Assembly (NCBI GenBank): GCA_903970145.1
Contig: CAJCHO010000114.1
Coordinates: 1 to 64,000 of the forward strand
DNA: 64,000 bases
Direction of reading: 5' to 3'
Origin: Mycobacteriaceae bacterium
GTDB taxonomy: Bacteria > Pseudomonadota > Gammaproteobacteria > Burkholderiales > Burkholderiaceae_D
The notes beneath the pieces are model-generated. The model was not told the DNA's origin and searched no databases. It saw only the letters and a program-made list of their open reading frames with translations. Of this stretch, positions 45,681-55,203 are shown piece by piece (position 1 is the stretch's first letter; each line of letters starts with the position of its first letter). Both the position numbers and the translations under genes were made by a program.

Positions 45681-46163
45681 ATGTCCAGAAAGCAATCCGG
45701 CTTCACGCTGATCGAACTGATGATTGTCGTGGCCATCATCGGCATCCTAGGCATGATCGCGATTCCCGCTTACCAGGATTACATCCTGCGCGGTCGCATT
45801 GCGGCAATTACCAATGCGCTGTCGGCCGATCGCGTGGCGATGGAACAGTACTATCAGGACAACCGTACTTACATGTCGATTGGCGCGTTCACCACACCCT
45901 GCGGTGGGGGCAGCGCGGCGAACGATTTCACCACCGCGAATTTCGCAGTGCCGTACTTCACGGTTACCTGCGTTGCGTCAGCCACCACTTATACGATCAC
46001 CGCGACCGGGACTGCCGCTACCCAGACCGCAGGCTTTGTCTTCAACATCAATTACCAGAATCTCCAGCAAACCACCGGGTTGAGTCCCACCTGGGCCGCA
46101 GCGAGCGCCTCGCCCGTGCCGCTGAACTGCTGGGTCTACAAGAAGGGCTACACATGCAACTGA
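45681..46163 (+). CDS. Type IV pilin (PilE-like)
   Basis: A 160-residue type IVa pilin. The leader is cleaved after Gly7 ([34 protein letters not shown]), with Phe as first mature residue and Glu at +5. The globular part ends with two cysteines ([11 protein letters not shown]) that probably close the D-region loop. Being first in a minor-pilin operon, it is more likely the PilE-type minor pilin than the main PilA. ATG 45681 has AAGGGAGAG upstream; the frame is open further back without similarity. The next gene overlaps it by 10 bp. Confidence 0.93.
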   Translation: MSRKQSGFTLIELMIVVAIIGILGMIAIPAYQDYILRGRIAAITNALSADRVAMEQYYQDNRTYMSIGAFTTPCGGGSAANDFTTANFAVPYFTVTCVASATTYTITATGTAATQTAGFVFNINYQNLQQTTGLSPTWAAASASPVPLNCWVYKKGYTCN

Positions 46164-46795
46164 CGCGCCCTCCGCGCGGCAGCCTGGTGCGCGGTTTCAA
46201 TCTGATTGAGCTGATGATCACGCTGCTGATCATGGCCCTGCTGTTGATGCTCGCCGTGCCGAATTTCCGGGTATGGATCGACAGCGCGCGCCTGCGGACA
46301 GCGGCCGAGGCGCTGCAGAACGACTTGCGCCTGGCACAGGGCACGGCGGTCGCGCAGGCTCATCAAACCACACTGGTTCTTACCAATTCGGTGCCCAACG
46401 GTACAACCGGCCTGCCCGCCGCAGGTGCCGGTGCGGCGGCGCTGTATTGGTACGTCGAGCAGATCCCCAATGCCTACGATGTGAACCCGGCCTCGCTCAT
46501 CGACCAGAGTCCGGTCGGTACTGCTGCGCGTGTGCAGATCAAGGCCTACCAGGGATTGCCGGGCGCGATCACGGGCACCGGTGTGACGGCGGTTTGCTAT
46601 AGCTCGCTGGGCCGTCAGGTGACCAATACCACCACCGCCCCCGGGCCCTGCACGGCCTCCGACATGACCTTCGAGTTGACAATGCCCAGCGACACCAACG
46701 CGCGGGTGCTGGACGTGGTCGCATCGCTGGGCGGTCAGGTGCGCCTGTGCGATCCGAGCGTGTCGCTCGCGACCGAGCCGTTTGGCTGCAACTGA
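46154..46795 (+). CDS. fimT: Minor pilin FimT/GspH-like
   Basis: A 213-residue minor pilin. Prepilin peptidase should cut after Gly14 ([26 protein letters not shown]), leaving Glu at +5. The [26 protein letters not shown] stretch after the helix is the GspH/FimT signature. Cys pairs (VCYSSLG...PCTASD and LCDP...FGC) suggest disulfides. It overlaps the end of the pilin gene; a much longer frame starting at 45605 is an out-of-frame read of that gene. FimT is linked with pilus assembly and DNA uptake in other species. Confidence 0.92.
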   Translation: MQLTRPPRGSLVRGFNLIELMITLLIMALLLMLAVPNFRVWIDSARLRTAAEALQNDLRLAQGTAVAQAHQTTLVLTNSVPNGTTGLPAAGAGAAALYWYVEQIPNAYDVNPASLIDQSPVGTAARVQIKAYQGLPGAITGTGVTAVCYSSLGRQVTNTTTAPGPCTASDMTFELTMPSDTNARVLDVVASLGGQVRLCDPSVSLATEPFGCN

Positions 46796-46804
46796 CCGGA
46801 GCCC

Positions 46805-47248
46805 ATGATGAACAATCCTCGTTCCCGTTTGGCTGGCATGACGCTCATCGAAGTGATGGTCGCGACATTGATCTTTTCGCTCGGTGTGCTGGGCCTTGTG
46901 GCGATGCAGGCCAAGGCGACATCGCTGTCACGCGACGCAGAAGACCGCAATCGCGCGGCGCTGCTCGCCAACGAAGGCGTCTCGATGCTCTGGAACTGCT
47001 GCGCGACTGGCACGACAACCCTGCCGGCAGCGCAGTACGCGCAATGGAAACTCGAGGTCGCTGCCCCCGCTGAAGGTGCGACGCCGACTTCGTCGGCCGG
47101 TCTCTTGGGACTTCCCCAGGGAGTTGGCACGATCGTCCAGGGCGGAGCGGCTTTTCCGGGCCAATGGACGGTGACCATCACCTGGCAGGAGCCCACGCAT
47201 AACACGACCGATCAGTACATAACGCAGGTCAACATAGTCTATCCGTGA
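46805..47248 (+). CDS. pilV: Minor pilin PilV
   Basis: A 147-residue prepilin. The cleavage site follows Gly11 (LAGMTLIEVMVATLIFSLGVLGLVAMQ), with Met as +1 and Glu at +5; the phrase GVLGLVAMQAKA is a PilV mark. A Cys-Cys pair (WNCCATG) occurs near residue 64. It lies 9 bp after fimT and directly before pilW. PilV works with PilW, PilX and PilY1 in priming pilus assembly. Confidence 0.92.
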   Translation: MMNNPRSRLAGMTLIEVMVATLIFSLGVLGLVAMQAKATSLSRDAEDRNRAALLANEGVSMLWNCCATGTTTLPAAQYAQWKLEVAAPAEGATPTSSAGLLGLPQGVGTIVQGGAAFPGQWTVTITWQEPTHNTTDQYITQVNIVYP

Positions 47249-47249
47249 C

Positions 47250-48524
47250 ATGAGCACCTCAAACCGACTGCTGCGCACCCAATCGGGCTTCGGACTCGTC
47301 GAGGTCCTGGTCGTCATCCTCATCATGCTATTCATGTCGCTGGCGATTTTCAGCGTCCTGGCCAATAGCGAAGGCAACAAGCGCTCGACGACTTCGGTGA
47401 ACGATATCGACCAGGCTGGCGGCTTTAGCATCTACGAGCTCGACAAGGCGATCCGCAATGGCGGCGCTGGCTATAGGCAGGCCATGTCGACGACTTACGG
47501 TTGTCAGATCAACGCTGAGTTGAACAACAAGCAGATCCTTCCTACGGCTGGCACGGGAGCTGGGGTTCCTGCCCAATTTAGCCAACTCGACACTCTGCTA
47601 AACGGCAACTATCGAATGATCCCCACCTTGATTGTGGCCGGCGGATCGAATCTGCCCGGCGCACGCGCGTCGGTGGGACTTGTGACGGCTTCAGGAAACT
47701 GGGGCTTTGGCGAGTTTCCCGTGACCGTCACGGCGCAGGCGGCGGCCGTTACCGCAACCGGTGCAAATCTTTCCATGCAAAGTACCGTCGGCTTGCGAGC
47801 CAACGACATCGTGATGATCGCCAATCCGGTCGCCGGAGCCAATGTCAGCCCGTGCATGATCAGTGAGATTTCCGCCGGCTGGCCTGCGGCCAGTCAGGGT
47901 GTGGTTTCGGTCCTGCCGCTCGGTGGCGACTACTATTTCCAGAACAATGCCAACACGACGATGGTCACCGCCGGTGCAGCGGGCGGGGTGACCAATCTGC
48001 TCGATCTGGGTAACGAATTTGCGGACGGTGCGCCTTCCGTGAAAATGTTCGTAGTCGCCCAGAACGGTAGCGATTCGACCCTTTACTCCTACGACCTCTT
48101 GCAGGTGAATTCGAGTGTTCCGGCGACGACGCCCCAGGAGGTTGCCGACGGCGTGTACGTCATGCAGGCGATCTATGGCATTTCGGCACCCGCTGCGACC
48201 TGCACGCCGACTTCAACGGTTTCCTGTCCGATCGTGCAGTGGGTGAGCGCAGCGACGCCCCCATGGGACTACGCGACGCTCAATAACGGCACGCTCGCTT
48301 CTGCCGATGCGATCTATCAGATCAAGGCGATACGCCTGGGCTTCATCCTGCGCACTTCGCTGCCCGAGAAGAATCAGGTCACGCTCAATCCCGTGACACT
48401 CTTCAACGATCTGACGCCAGCCTATGGGGCGCCGTATGTCTACAACTTCACGGCAGCCGAGTCCTACTACCGCTATCGCACTGTCGAGTCGACCATTCCC
48501 GTTCGCAACAACATTTTCCCGTGA
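47250..48524 (+). CDS. pilW: Minor pilin PilW
   Basis: A 424-residue large minor pilin. Cleavage is expected after Gly13 (SGFGLVEVLVVILIMLFMSLAIFSVL), with Glu at +5. NGGAGYRQAMSTTYGCQINAEL matches the PilW family. The large globular part is rich in Ala, Thr and Asn. It begins one base after the pilV stop, so translation is coupled. Confidence 0.9.
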   Translation: MSTSNRLLRTQSGFGLVEVLVVILIMLFMSLAIFSVLANSEGNKRSTTSVNDIDQAGGFSIYELDKAIRNGGAGYRQAMSTTYGCQINAELNNKQILPTAGTGAGVPAQFSQLDTLLNGNYRMIPTLIVAGGSNLPGARASVGLVTASGNWGFGEFPVTVTAQAAAVTATGANLSMQSTVGLRANDIVMIANPVAGANVSPCMISEISAGWPAASQGVVSVLPLGGDYYFQNNANTTMVTAGAAGGVTNLLDLGNEFADGAPSVKMFVVAQNGSDSTLYSYDLLQVNSSVPATTPQEVADGVYVMQAIYGISAPAATCTPTSTVSCPIVQWVSAATPPWDYATLNNGTLASADAIYQIKAIRLGFILRTSLPEKNQVTLNPVTLFNDLTPAYGAPYVYNFTAAESYYRYRTVESTIPVRNNIFP

Positions 48525-48531
48525 GCCCGAC

Positions 48532-49221
48532 ATGAGCCAGTCCCGATCATTTCAGCGATACTCTGCGGCCCGTCTCGGTGGAACGGGGCAGCGCGGCATT
48601 GCCTTGGTGATCACGCTGATCGCGCTAGTCATGCTGCTGGTCGCATCAGTCGCTCTGGTGCGCTCGTTTACGACCAGCAACCTCATCGCGGGGAGCCTGT
48701 CGTTCAAGCGCGACCTGGTCAATCAGGGCGATCGCGGCATCTATACCGCGCAGCAATCCTTTCTGACGGGAGTGCTCGCGAACGCCGCCAACCGGGTCGC
48801 AGCCCAGGCGGCGGTGAATTATTCGCCATGCGTGTTGAACTCGGATCTGAACGGTGTGCCGATCATTCTTGAGGACGATACCAATTTCGCGACCACGGGC
48901 GATCTGAACGGCTCCATCGATCCCAATTGCGCCGCCGCCGTAGTCGCGTCTGTCGCGAACGACTATACCGATCCGGTCACGGGTGTGCAGATCCGCTATA
49001 TCGTCGATCGCCAGTGCGCGACGACGGCGCTACCTGCAACCGGTAGCTGCCTGTTGACCTCGCTCGGAAATGCGCCGGGCGGCACGGTCGCCAAGGGCTA
49101 TAGCGCGGGCAATTGCGCGCAGGTCTCCAATTGCGGCGTGCCGCTGGGCATCTATCGCGTGTCGGTCCGCGTGACGTCCGGCAATACGCGAACCTACGTG
49201 CAATCGATCATCTCAATGTAG
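48532..49221 (+). CDS. pilX: Minor pilin PilX
   Basis: A 229-residue protein with the PilX start QRGIALVITLIALVMLLVASVALVRS: a cleavage Gly but no Glu at +5, as is normal for PilX. Four or more cysteines in the globular part may form disulfides. ATG 48532 lies 7 bp after pilW; the frame is open upstream inside pilW without similarity. In Neisseria and Pseudomonas PilX is needed for aggregation or pilus initiation. Confidence 0.9.
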   Translation: MSQSRSFQRYSAARLGGTGQRGIALVITLIALVMLLVASVALVRSFTTSNLIAGSLSFKRDLVNQGDRGIYTAQQSFLTGVLANAANRVAAQAAVNYSPCVLNSDLNGVPIILEDDTNFATTGDLNGSIDPNCAAAVVASVANDYTDPVTGVQIRYIVDRQCATTALPATGSCLLTSLGNAPGGTVAKGYSAGNCAQVSNCGVPLGIYRVSVRVTSGNTRTYVQSIISM

Positions 49222-49280
49222 GCAGTCTTGTGGCTGGCTTGAACCGACATACCTGCCGCTCGCGGCTCAGGAGCATAACA

Positions 49281-52200
49281 ATGAATTCGATATCTTTGGG
49301 AAACTGGAAGCGCTCTGCGGCTGGCCTAGCGGCGGCGCTTGCGATCTTGACTCCCTTGGGCGTGGCCCAGGCGCAGACCGTGCTCAACGATCAGCCGCTG
49401 ACGACAAGCCTGACCGTGCCGGGCAATGTGCTTCTGGCGCTGTCAGTCGAGTATCCGACCGCGTCCAGTATTGCGAATTCGGCGAAGTATTCGTCAAGCA
49501 CCGCGTACGACGGCTATTTCAGTCCCACGACCTGCTACGTCTACGTCTATCCCACGAGCACCACCACGTCGTATCCTGAGACCACCACCGCGTACTACGC
49601 CGACACGGACCAGGGAGCCAACGCCAGCCAGTCGCCTTACTTCTATCCCTACAGTGCCACTTCGTCGTCCCACACATGTACCAGCACGGCCGCGGTCGGT
49701 CTCTGGAGCGGTAATTTTTTGAACTGGGCCACGATGCAGACCATCGACAATTTCCGATGGGCGTTGACGGGCGGTTACCGGGTTATCGATCTGCCATTCA
49801 CCAATACCACCTATATGACACCGGTATCGAGTGTCGCGGGACAAAGCTTTCCGAACACGATCCTCGAGAAGGCATGGGCGTCCGGTCAGGGTGGCGCGAG
49901 TGAAACTCCGAACCGCATTATCGAGGCCGCAACCGGGGATCTGAATAACCCCAACAACCTGCAGGCCAGTATCGTCGATCCGACTACCGTGACGCCATTG
50001 CCCTGGAACGGATTGCAGCTACGGGTCTGGGGTCTGGGCGACCGCCTGCAGTTTATTAACGGAAACACCACCAATCCCCCCGTTGCCGGTTATGTCCCGC
50101 CCACCTTCGACGGAAACAGCGGCAGCACCGCCGATACGCCCTACACCAATCAACCGTCCGCGTCGCTGTCGTCGACAACGATTTACTCGGTGAAGATCCG
50201 TATCGCTGCGTGCGTCCCAGCTTCCTATTCTGCGGGTCTGCTCGAGAATAATTGCACGCCCTATGGCAGCTCGTACAAGCCCGAAGGCCTGATGCAGAAG
50301 TACAACCTGTCGATGAATTTCGGTGCGATGGGCTATATGAACGACTCGAACATCCTGCGCGACGCGGGTGTGCTGCGCGCCGAGATGGGCCCCATCGGGC
50401 CCTATATGTTCAATTCCACGGGCGGATCGCCCCTGGTCAACCCCGCTGCAGAGTGGTCTGCGACCACGGGTGTGTTCAATCAGTTCCCCGATCAATACGC
50501 GAGCGCCGACTCGATCGCCTGTCCATCGAATTATCCGAACTGCATCACGGCCAGCGGGGTCATCAACTACCTCAACAACTTTGGGTATGCGGCCAAGACC
50601 TACAAGACCTATGACCCGGTCAGTGAGCTCTATTATGCGGCGCAACGCTATTTCCGAGGTCCGGACAATGGCAATGACAACGAACCGAGTTGGACGAGTC
50701 TGACGCTTGGCAATCCTTCGCAAGCCACGATCAACACCTGGATGGACGGGTTCCCGGTATTCCCGCACTGGTATACGACCGGCAATTCGACGCCCCTCCC
50801 GGACCCGATCCAGTACGGCTGCCAGCAGAACTTCATCATGGGGATCGGCGACGTCAATACCCACGCCAGCAGTAACGTCTCAGGTCCGATCTCGGGGGCG
50901 CCTTCCGCGATCACGCAACAGTGGAATTCGGGCGGCTTCGCAGTAACGAGCGAGCCGCAACGCAGTTCTGGCAACGAGCCGGCTCTGCCGGCCTCGGTCG
51001 CCGCCGACACCTCGATCGATGCCGTCGCTGCTACCAACTTCGTTGGCAACGCCGAGGGTATCGGTAATATCGGCCAGGTGGACATCTCGTGGTGTTGTGG
51101 GGACGATGCCACTTACCTGATGGCGGGTCTGGCCTATCAGGCGCACGTCAACGACATTCGTCCGAACGACTTTCTGGTCAACGGCACCAAGACCCAGATC
51201 TCGACCATCACCACTTACTGGCTCGACGTCGAGGAGTATCAGACTTTCCACTACCAGAACCAGTTCTGGCTGGCGGCCAAATATGGCGGCTTCCCGGTGC
51301 CGCCGCAATACACGCCTTATGTTCTTCCCACGACCCAGTTGCCGGTGCCTGCGCCCTCAACGCCGACGCCTAATCTCGGAGCGTGGGCGACCGGGGCCAA
51401 TTGCACCGAAACCACCGGAACAAACGCGATCGCCGGCTGCACGGGTCCTGGCGATGCACAGGCTGGCGGATCGGGCAAGGACATGCCCAACAATTACCTT
51501 CCGGCCGGTAACGCTGCGCTGATGGTAAAGGGCCTCGTGACGGCGTTCCAGTCGATTGCGTCCTCGGTTGCCTTCAGCACGAATCCGCTCGCGGTTGCCT
51601 CACCGCTGTTTTCGGCGAGCGGCGGAGCGTCCTACGGGTCAAGCTACAACCCCAAATACTGGACCGGAGATGTAAACGGCTATATCACTACCTTCGACGC
51701 GCAGGGCAATCCGGCTTCGTCGCAGCAATGGGATGAGGACGTCTTGATCGCGGCGCAGCTGGGGGTCAGCGGGACGGGAACCAGCACGGTCTATGGCTGG
51801 AACACCAATCGATTCATCGCTACCTGGAACGGCACGCAGGGTGTAGCGTTCCGGCTGGCCAATATCCCGACGACAGCCGTTACTTCGTTCAACGCGATTA
51901 CCGGCGTGAATCCCCTGGCCGAAGGGACCACAGCAGCCCAGAGCTATCTGAATTACCTGCGCGGCGACCAGTCCAATGAAGGCACTCCGAGCTCGACCTT
52001 CCTTGGCTACCGGCCGCGCACGTCCCTGCTTGGCGACATTGTGAATTCCAAGCTGGCCGTTATCGGGCCGCCGGATAACAATTTCTCGAATACCTATAAC
52101 TCGGGATATTCAACCTTCGTTTCGACCTGGGCCAATCGCCCGACCATGATCTACGTGGGGGCGAATGACGGGATGATGCATGCCTTCGTCGGAGGAACTT

Positions 52201-53519
52201 CGGCTCCGCCAGCAGGCTTCGAGCAGTTCGCCTACGTGCCTTCGGCTCTTTTCGCCGGGCCTACCGGTACGCCAGCAGTCAACGGGCTTGCATCGCTGGG
52301 CGCGACGCCTTTTGCCCATCATTATCTCGTCGACGCGACACCGAACGTCTACGATGTCGACTTCGGGAAAACCGGGGGCACCAGTGCAGGTGCGCCGAAC
52401 TGGCATTCCATCCTGATTGGCGGGCTTGGCAAGGGCGGCAAGTCCTTCTACGCCATCGACGTAACCAATCCCGCGGCCATGACTAGCGAAACCGCGGTAG
52501 CGGCCAATGTGCTCTGGGAGTTTACCGATCCCACCATGGGCTACTCCTACGGCTCGCCCAGCGTCGCCAAGACCGTCAAGTGGGGTTGGGTCGTGGCGCT
52601 GACTTCCGGCTACGACAATGCGGACGGACACGGTTACGTCTACTTCATCAACCCCAAGACCGGCGTTCTGCTGGAAAAGGTGGCGATGCCTGATACCGGT
52701 AGTTCGACCAACCAGGCTGGACTGGCTCCGGGCTCGTTCAGTACCGGCAACTATCAGGATCTGACTGCCGACGCATATTACGGAGTGGATCTGCTCGGAG
52801 ACGTCTGGCGCATTTCGCTCTCAAGTACGACCGCTAGCTATCAGAGCCAGACGGTGCAGTTCGCCAAGGTCACCTCTGGCGGCAATCCTCAGCCGATCAC
52901 GACTGATCCGCTCATCATCGTCAATCCGCAGGGCGACCAGCGCTACGTCACCTTTGCGACTGGTCAGTGGCTGGCGTCATCGGACGTGACAAGTGGAACC
53001 CTGCTGACGCAACAGCAAAGTCTTTATGTGATTCCGGACGGAACGATCGGCGACTTGTCAGCGGCGTCAACTCCTGTGACGACCGCTCAGCTGCCGGTGT
53101 TGACGACTGCGGAACTGACTCAGACTCCGGCACCGAATCTGTCCTCGGGCTTTGTCTACAACTTCCCGTCTGCAATTCCCGCAGGGCGCGTCAACGTCGA
53201 TCCGCAGCCTCTGTATACCGACGTCGTGTTTGCCGTCAACTACCCCGAGGGTAGCGTGTGCAGCCCGAGCGGAACCAACGACACGTTCGCGATTTCGGTG
53301 ATCAGTGGCGCGTCTCAACTGGTCAGTACCACGGGCGTGCCCCAGCCTTACGTCAACATTCCGGGTGGGGCCGTGACGTCGCTAAACATTGTCTGCGTTT
53401 CGGGCAATTGCGAAGCGCTGCCAGCAACTCCCCAGGGACCGGCCCGGCTGCCGATCACGCCGACGGCAGCAGGAGGTCTGAAGCGCCTGAACTATCGTGA
53501 AGTACCGACGGCCGACTAG
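49281..53519 (+). CDS. pilY1: Pilus tip / biogenesis protein PilY1
   Basis: A 1412-residue secreted protein. The signal peptide ends at AQA (about residue 31). An N-terminal, Ser/Thr/Tyr-rich region leads to FLNWATMQTIDNFRWALTGG, a PilY1 mark; the C-terminal beta-propeller (PilC/PilY domain, about 780-1330) includes LGYRPRTSLLGDIVNSKLAVIGPP and YVGANDGMMHAFVGG. The vWA MIDAS motif seen in Pseudomonas PilY1 is absent (NVLLALSVEYPTAS in its place), and the calcium loop region reads LTADAYYGVDLLGDVWRISL without the Asp-rich DxDGxD pattern. AGGAG lies 8 nt before the ATG. It acts in adhesion and pilus extension. Confidence 0.92.
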   Translation: MNSISLGNWKRSAAGLAAALAILTPLGVAQAQTVLNDQPLTTSLTVPGNVLLALSVEYPTASSIANSAKYSSSTAYDGYFSPTTCYVYVYPTSTTTSYPETTTAYYADTDQGANASQSPYFYPYSATSSSHTCTSTAAVGLWSGNFLNWATMQTIDNFRWALTGGYRVIDLPFTNTTYMTPVSSVAGQSFPNTILEKAWASGQGGASETPNRIIEAATGDLNNPNNLQASIVDPTTVTPLPWNGLQLRVWGLGDRLQFINGNTTNPPVAGYVPPTFDGNSGSTADTPYTNQPSASLSSTTIYSVKIRIAACVPASYSAGLLENNCTPYGSSYKPEGLMQKYNLSMNFGAMGYMNDSNILRDAGVLRAEMGPIGPYMFNSTGGSPLVNPAAEWSATTGVFNQFPDQYASADSIACPSNYPNCITASGVINYLNNFGYAAKTYKTYDPVSELYYAAQRYFRGPDNGNDNEPSWTSLTLGNPSQATINTWMDGFPVFPHWYTTGNSTPLPDPIQYGCQQNFIMGIGDVNTHASSNVSGPISGAPSAITQQWNSGGFAVTSEPQRSSGNEPALPASVAADTSIDAVAATNFVGNAEGIGNIGQVDISWCCGDDATYLMAGLAYQAHVNDIRPNDFLVNGTKTQISTITTYWLDVEEYQTFHYQNQFWLAAKYGGFPVPPQYTPYVLPTTQLPVPAPSTPTPNLGAWATGANCTETTGTNAIAGCTGPGDAQAGGSGKDMPNNYLPAGNAALMVKGLVTAFQSIASSVAFSTNPLAVASPLFSASGGASYGSSYNPKYWTGDVNGYITTFDAQGNPASSQQWDEDVLIAAQLGVSGTGTSTVYGWNTNRFIATWNGTQGVAFRLANIPTTAVTSFNAITGVNPLAEGTTAAQSYLNYLRGDQSNEGTPSSTFLGYRPRTSLLGDIVNSKLAVIGPPDNNFSNTYNSGYSTFVSTWANRPTMIYVGANDGMMHAFVGGTSAPPAGFEQFAYVPSALFAGPTGTPAVNGLASLGATPFAHHYLVDATPNVYDVDFGKTGGTSAGAPNWHSILIGGLGKGGKSFYAIDVTNPAAMTSETAVAANVLWEFTDPTMGYSYGSPSVAKTVKWGWVVALTSGYDNADGHGYVYFINPKTGVLLEKVAMPDTGSSTNQAGLAPGSFSTGNYQDLTADAYYGVDLLGDVWRISLSSTTASYQSQTVQFAKVTSGGNPQPITTDPLIIVNPQGDQRYVTFATGQWLASSDVTSGTLLTQQQSLYVIPDGTIGDLSAASTPVTTAQLPVLTTAELTQTPAPNLSSGFVYNFPSAIPAGRVNVDPQPLYTDVVFAVNYPEGSVCSPSGTNDTFAISVISGASQLVSTTGVPQPYVNIPGGAVTSLNIVCVSGNCEALPATPQGPARLPITPTAAGGLKRLNYREVPTAD

Positions 53520-53526
53520 ATCCGTG

Positions 53527-53545
53527 CCCCGGCTCAACGCCGGGG
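53527..53545 (+). repeat. Hairpin between pilY1 and the TonB-like gene
   Basis: A perfect 7-bp GC stem (53527-53533 with 53539-53545) with a 5-base loop, right after the pilY1 stop. There is no T run, so it is more likely an mRNA processing or stability element than a terminator. Confidence 0.5.
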
Positions 53546-53565
53546 AACGATACGCCAATGCGATC

Positions 53566-54249
53566 ATGACGGCGACCTGGGACGAATCACGAAGTAAAGC
53601 AAGCCCGCCTTTGGCGGCGCTGCTCGCACTATCAGTGATTGCGCACGTCCTGATATTGCTGATTTCGGGTTCGTTCGCGCTTTTTGGTACCGCGGGGCAT
53701 CGAGACAGCGGTGACTGGCCGCTGCAATTGAGTTTGGCACAAACGCGGCCGGCTGCCAGTTCCGTGGTTCGACAGGAGACCGTGGCCCCGGCGATTCCGA
53801 CGACCGAGCGCGCCACGACTGGCCCCAGTCCCGTGTCCGACGCCAGCGTCTCCCCGGCGCAAGTCGCGGCACAGATGAATGTAGCGCAGTCGTCGGAGCG
53901 CAGCGAGAGCGTTCCTGCAAATGAAATGCTTTCTGAGTTCATTCCTCCCGGCAAGGTCGACAAGCATGCCCATCCTTTGGCGCAACCCGACACGACGCCA
54001 CTGGATTCATTGGAACACTACTCGGGTGGCCCGCTGCGGGTACGGATCTACGTGAACCAGGATGGACTGGTGGCGCAGGTGCGGGTGCTATCCTCGAATC
54101 CCGGCGATGAGCATGCCGCAGACGTCGTCGCGCACCTGTGGCAGGGAATCTCCTTTGCCCCGGCACAACTAGCCAACCATGATGTCGCGTCCTACGTTGA
54201 TGTGGATTTCCAGATCGTCAACCCGCCCGCTCACATTCGGGCGGGATAG
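53566..54249 (+). CDS. TonB-like energy transducer / TonB C-terminal domain protein
   Basis: A 227-residue protein with one N-terminal membrane helix (about 18-42, LAALLALSVIAHVLILLISGSFALF), a Ser/Pro/Ala-rich periplasmic spacer and a C-terminal TonB fold (about 150-222, GPLRVRIYVNQDGLVAQVRVLSSNPGDEHAADVVAHLW). The spacer is not the Pro-Lys-rich type of classical TonB, and no exbB/exbD genes are close. ATG 53566 is used; a GTG at 53524 is possible and no ribosome-binding site decides between them. Its place after pilY1 hints at an envelope role tied to the pilus operon, which is inference. Confidence 0.8.
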   Translation: MTATWDESRSKASPPLAALLALSVIAHVLILLISGSFALFGTAGHRDSGDWPLQLSLAQTRPAASSVVRQETVAPAIPTTERATTGPSPVSDASVSPAQVAAQMNVAQSSERSESVPANEMLSEFIPPGKVDKHAHPLAQPDTTPLDSLEHYSGGPLRVRIYVNQDGLVAQVRVLSSNPGDEHAADVVAHLWQGISFAPAQLANHDVASYVDVDFQIVNPPAHIRAG

Positions 54250-54316
54250 ATCGAGCGCCCAACCCCGGCGGGCAAATCGCGGCATACTGTAGCTGTTGCA
54301 CCAACCGCGGAAATCC

Positions 54317-55117
54317 ATGCGATATCGAAATCTTTTGCTGCTCTTCTTTGGCCTACCGCTTGCGGTGCTTGCTGCCGACCCGAGCGAGGTGTTACCCCAC
54401 CAGCTGCAATTGATCAAGGACGCCGGCTATATCATTGTCAAACGCTTTGACGTCGGTCATGGGCTGACGGGCTGGGCGCTCATGCGCGACGGCCGCGGCA
54501 GCGTGGTGTACTCGACCAACGACGGGCAACTCGTGATTGCCGGAAACGTTGTCGACGCAGCCGGCCAGAACCTGACCGAGAGCTTTGTCGCCCAATACGT
54601 TCCCAGGCCCGATCTGAATGGGATCGTTGATGCGCTCGCCCATTCCGGATATATCGCTGATCGGCCGAGCGGTACGCCACGGCGCATCGTCTACGTTATC
54701 TTTGACGCCAATTGTCCGTATTGCAGCGTCGCCTGGCACGTACTGCATACCTATGTTCCAGGTGGCCTGGAAGTTCGCTGGTTGCCAGTCGCGACCGTTT
54801 CGTCGAGTTCTCCCAATCGCGCGGCAGCGATACTCACCGCCAAGGATCCGCTGGCAGCGCTCGCTACCAACGAGGATAATTTCGTTCCGGAGGCCCACCA
54901 GGGCGGCATTGAGCCCGCCGCCGTCGTCCCCGAGGCGGTCGTACGCACGCTCAAGTCCAACGAAGAAATCATGACCCGCTTGAGTTCGACCACGACGCCA
55001 ACCTTCGTCTGGGTCGACGACAAGGGGGCCACGCAATTCAATGTCGGCCTGCCGCAACCGCCCCGGCTGCTGGAGATCGTCGGCAATGTGCCGCCCGCCT
55101 CCTCCTCGGCTCGATAG
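54317..55117 (+). CDS. Thiol:disulfide isomerase DsbG-like
   Basis: A 266-residue periplasmic protein: signal peptide ending near AAD (residues 19-21), an N-terminal dimerisation domain (about 25-105) and a thioredoxin-like domain with active site CPYC (Cys133-Cys136) and a cis-Pro (TPTFVW). The CPYC sequence and overall plan match DsbG rather than DsbC (CGYC). DsbG protects or isomerises cysteines in secreted proteins. The pilins and PilY1 just upstream carry several cysteines, so they may be clients. ATG 54317 is chosen; a TTG at 54296 would add a few residues. Confidence 0.88.
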   Translation: MRYRNLLLLFFGLPLAVLAADPSEVLPHQLQLIKDAGYIIVKRFDVGHGLTGWALMRDGRGSVVYSTNDGQLVIAGNVVDAAGQNLTESFVAQYVPRPDLNGIVDALAHSGYIADRPSGTPRRIVYVIFDANCPYCSVAWHVLHTYVPGGLEVRWLPVATVSSSSPNRAAAILTAKDPLAALATNEDNFVPEAHQGGIEPAAVVPEAVVRTLKSNEEIMTRLSSTTTPTFVWVDDKGATQFNVGLPQPPRLLEIVGNVPPASSSAR

Positions 55118-55203
55118 GGGCAATACGACCCGCGCCTTGCCACGGCGCTAGAATCCCGTTTGCGCATCCGCATCCTGCGGGCCTGGCCTTCTGACGGGAA
55201 TCG

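Noticed and set aside
45605-46795. Long frame in which fimT would begin inside the nrdR-pilin intergenic region
   Set aside because: The first 183 codons are an out-of-frame reading of the pilin gene; the prepilin leader at 46154 marks the true start.
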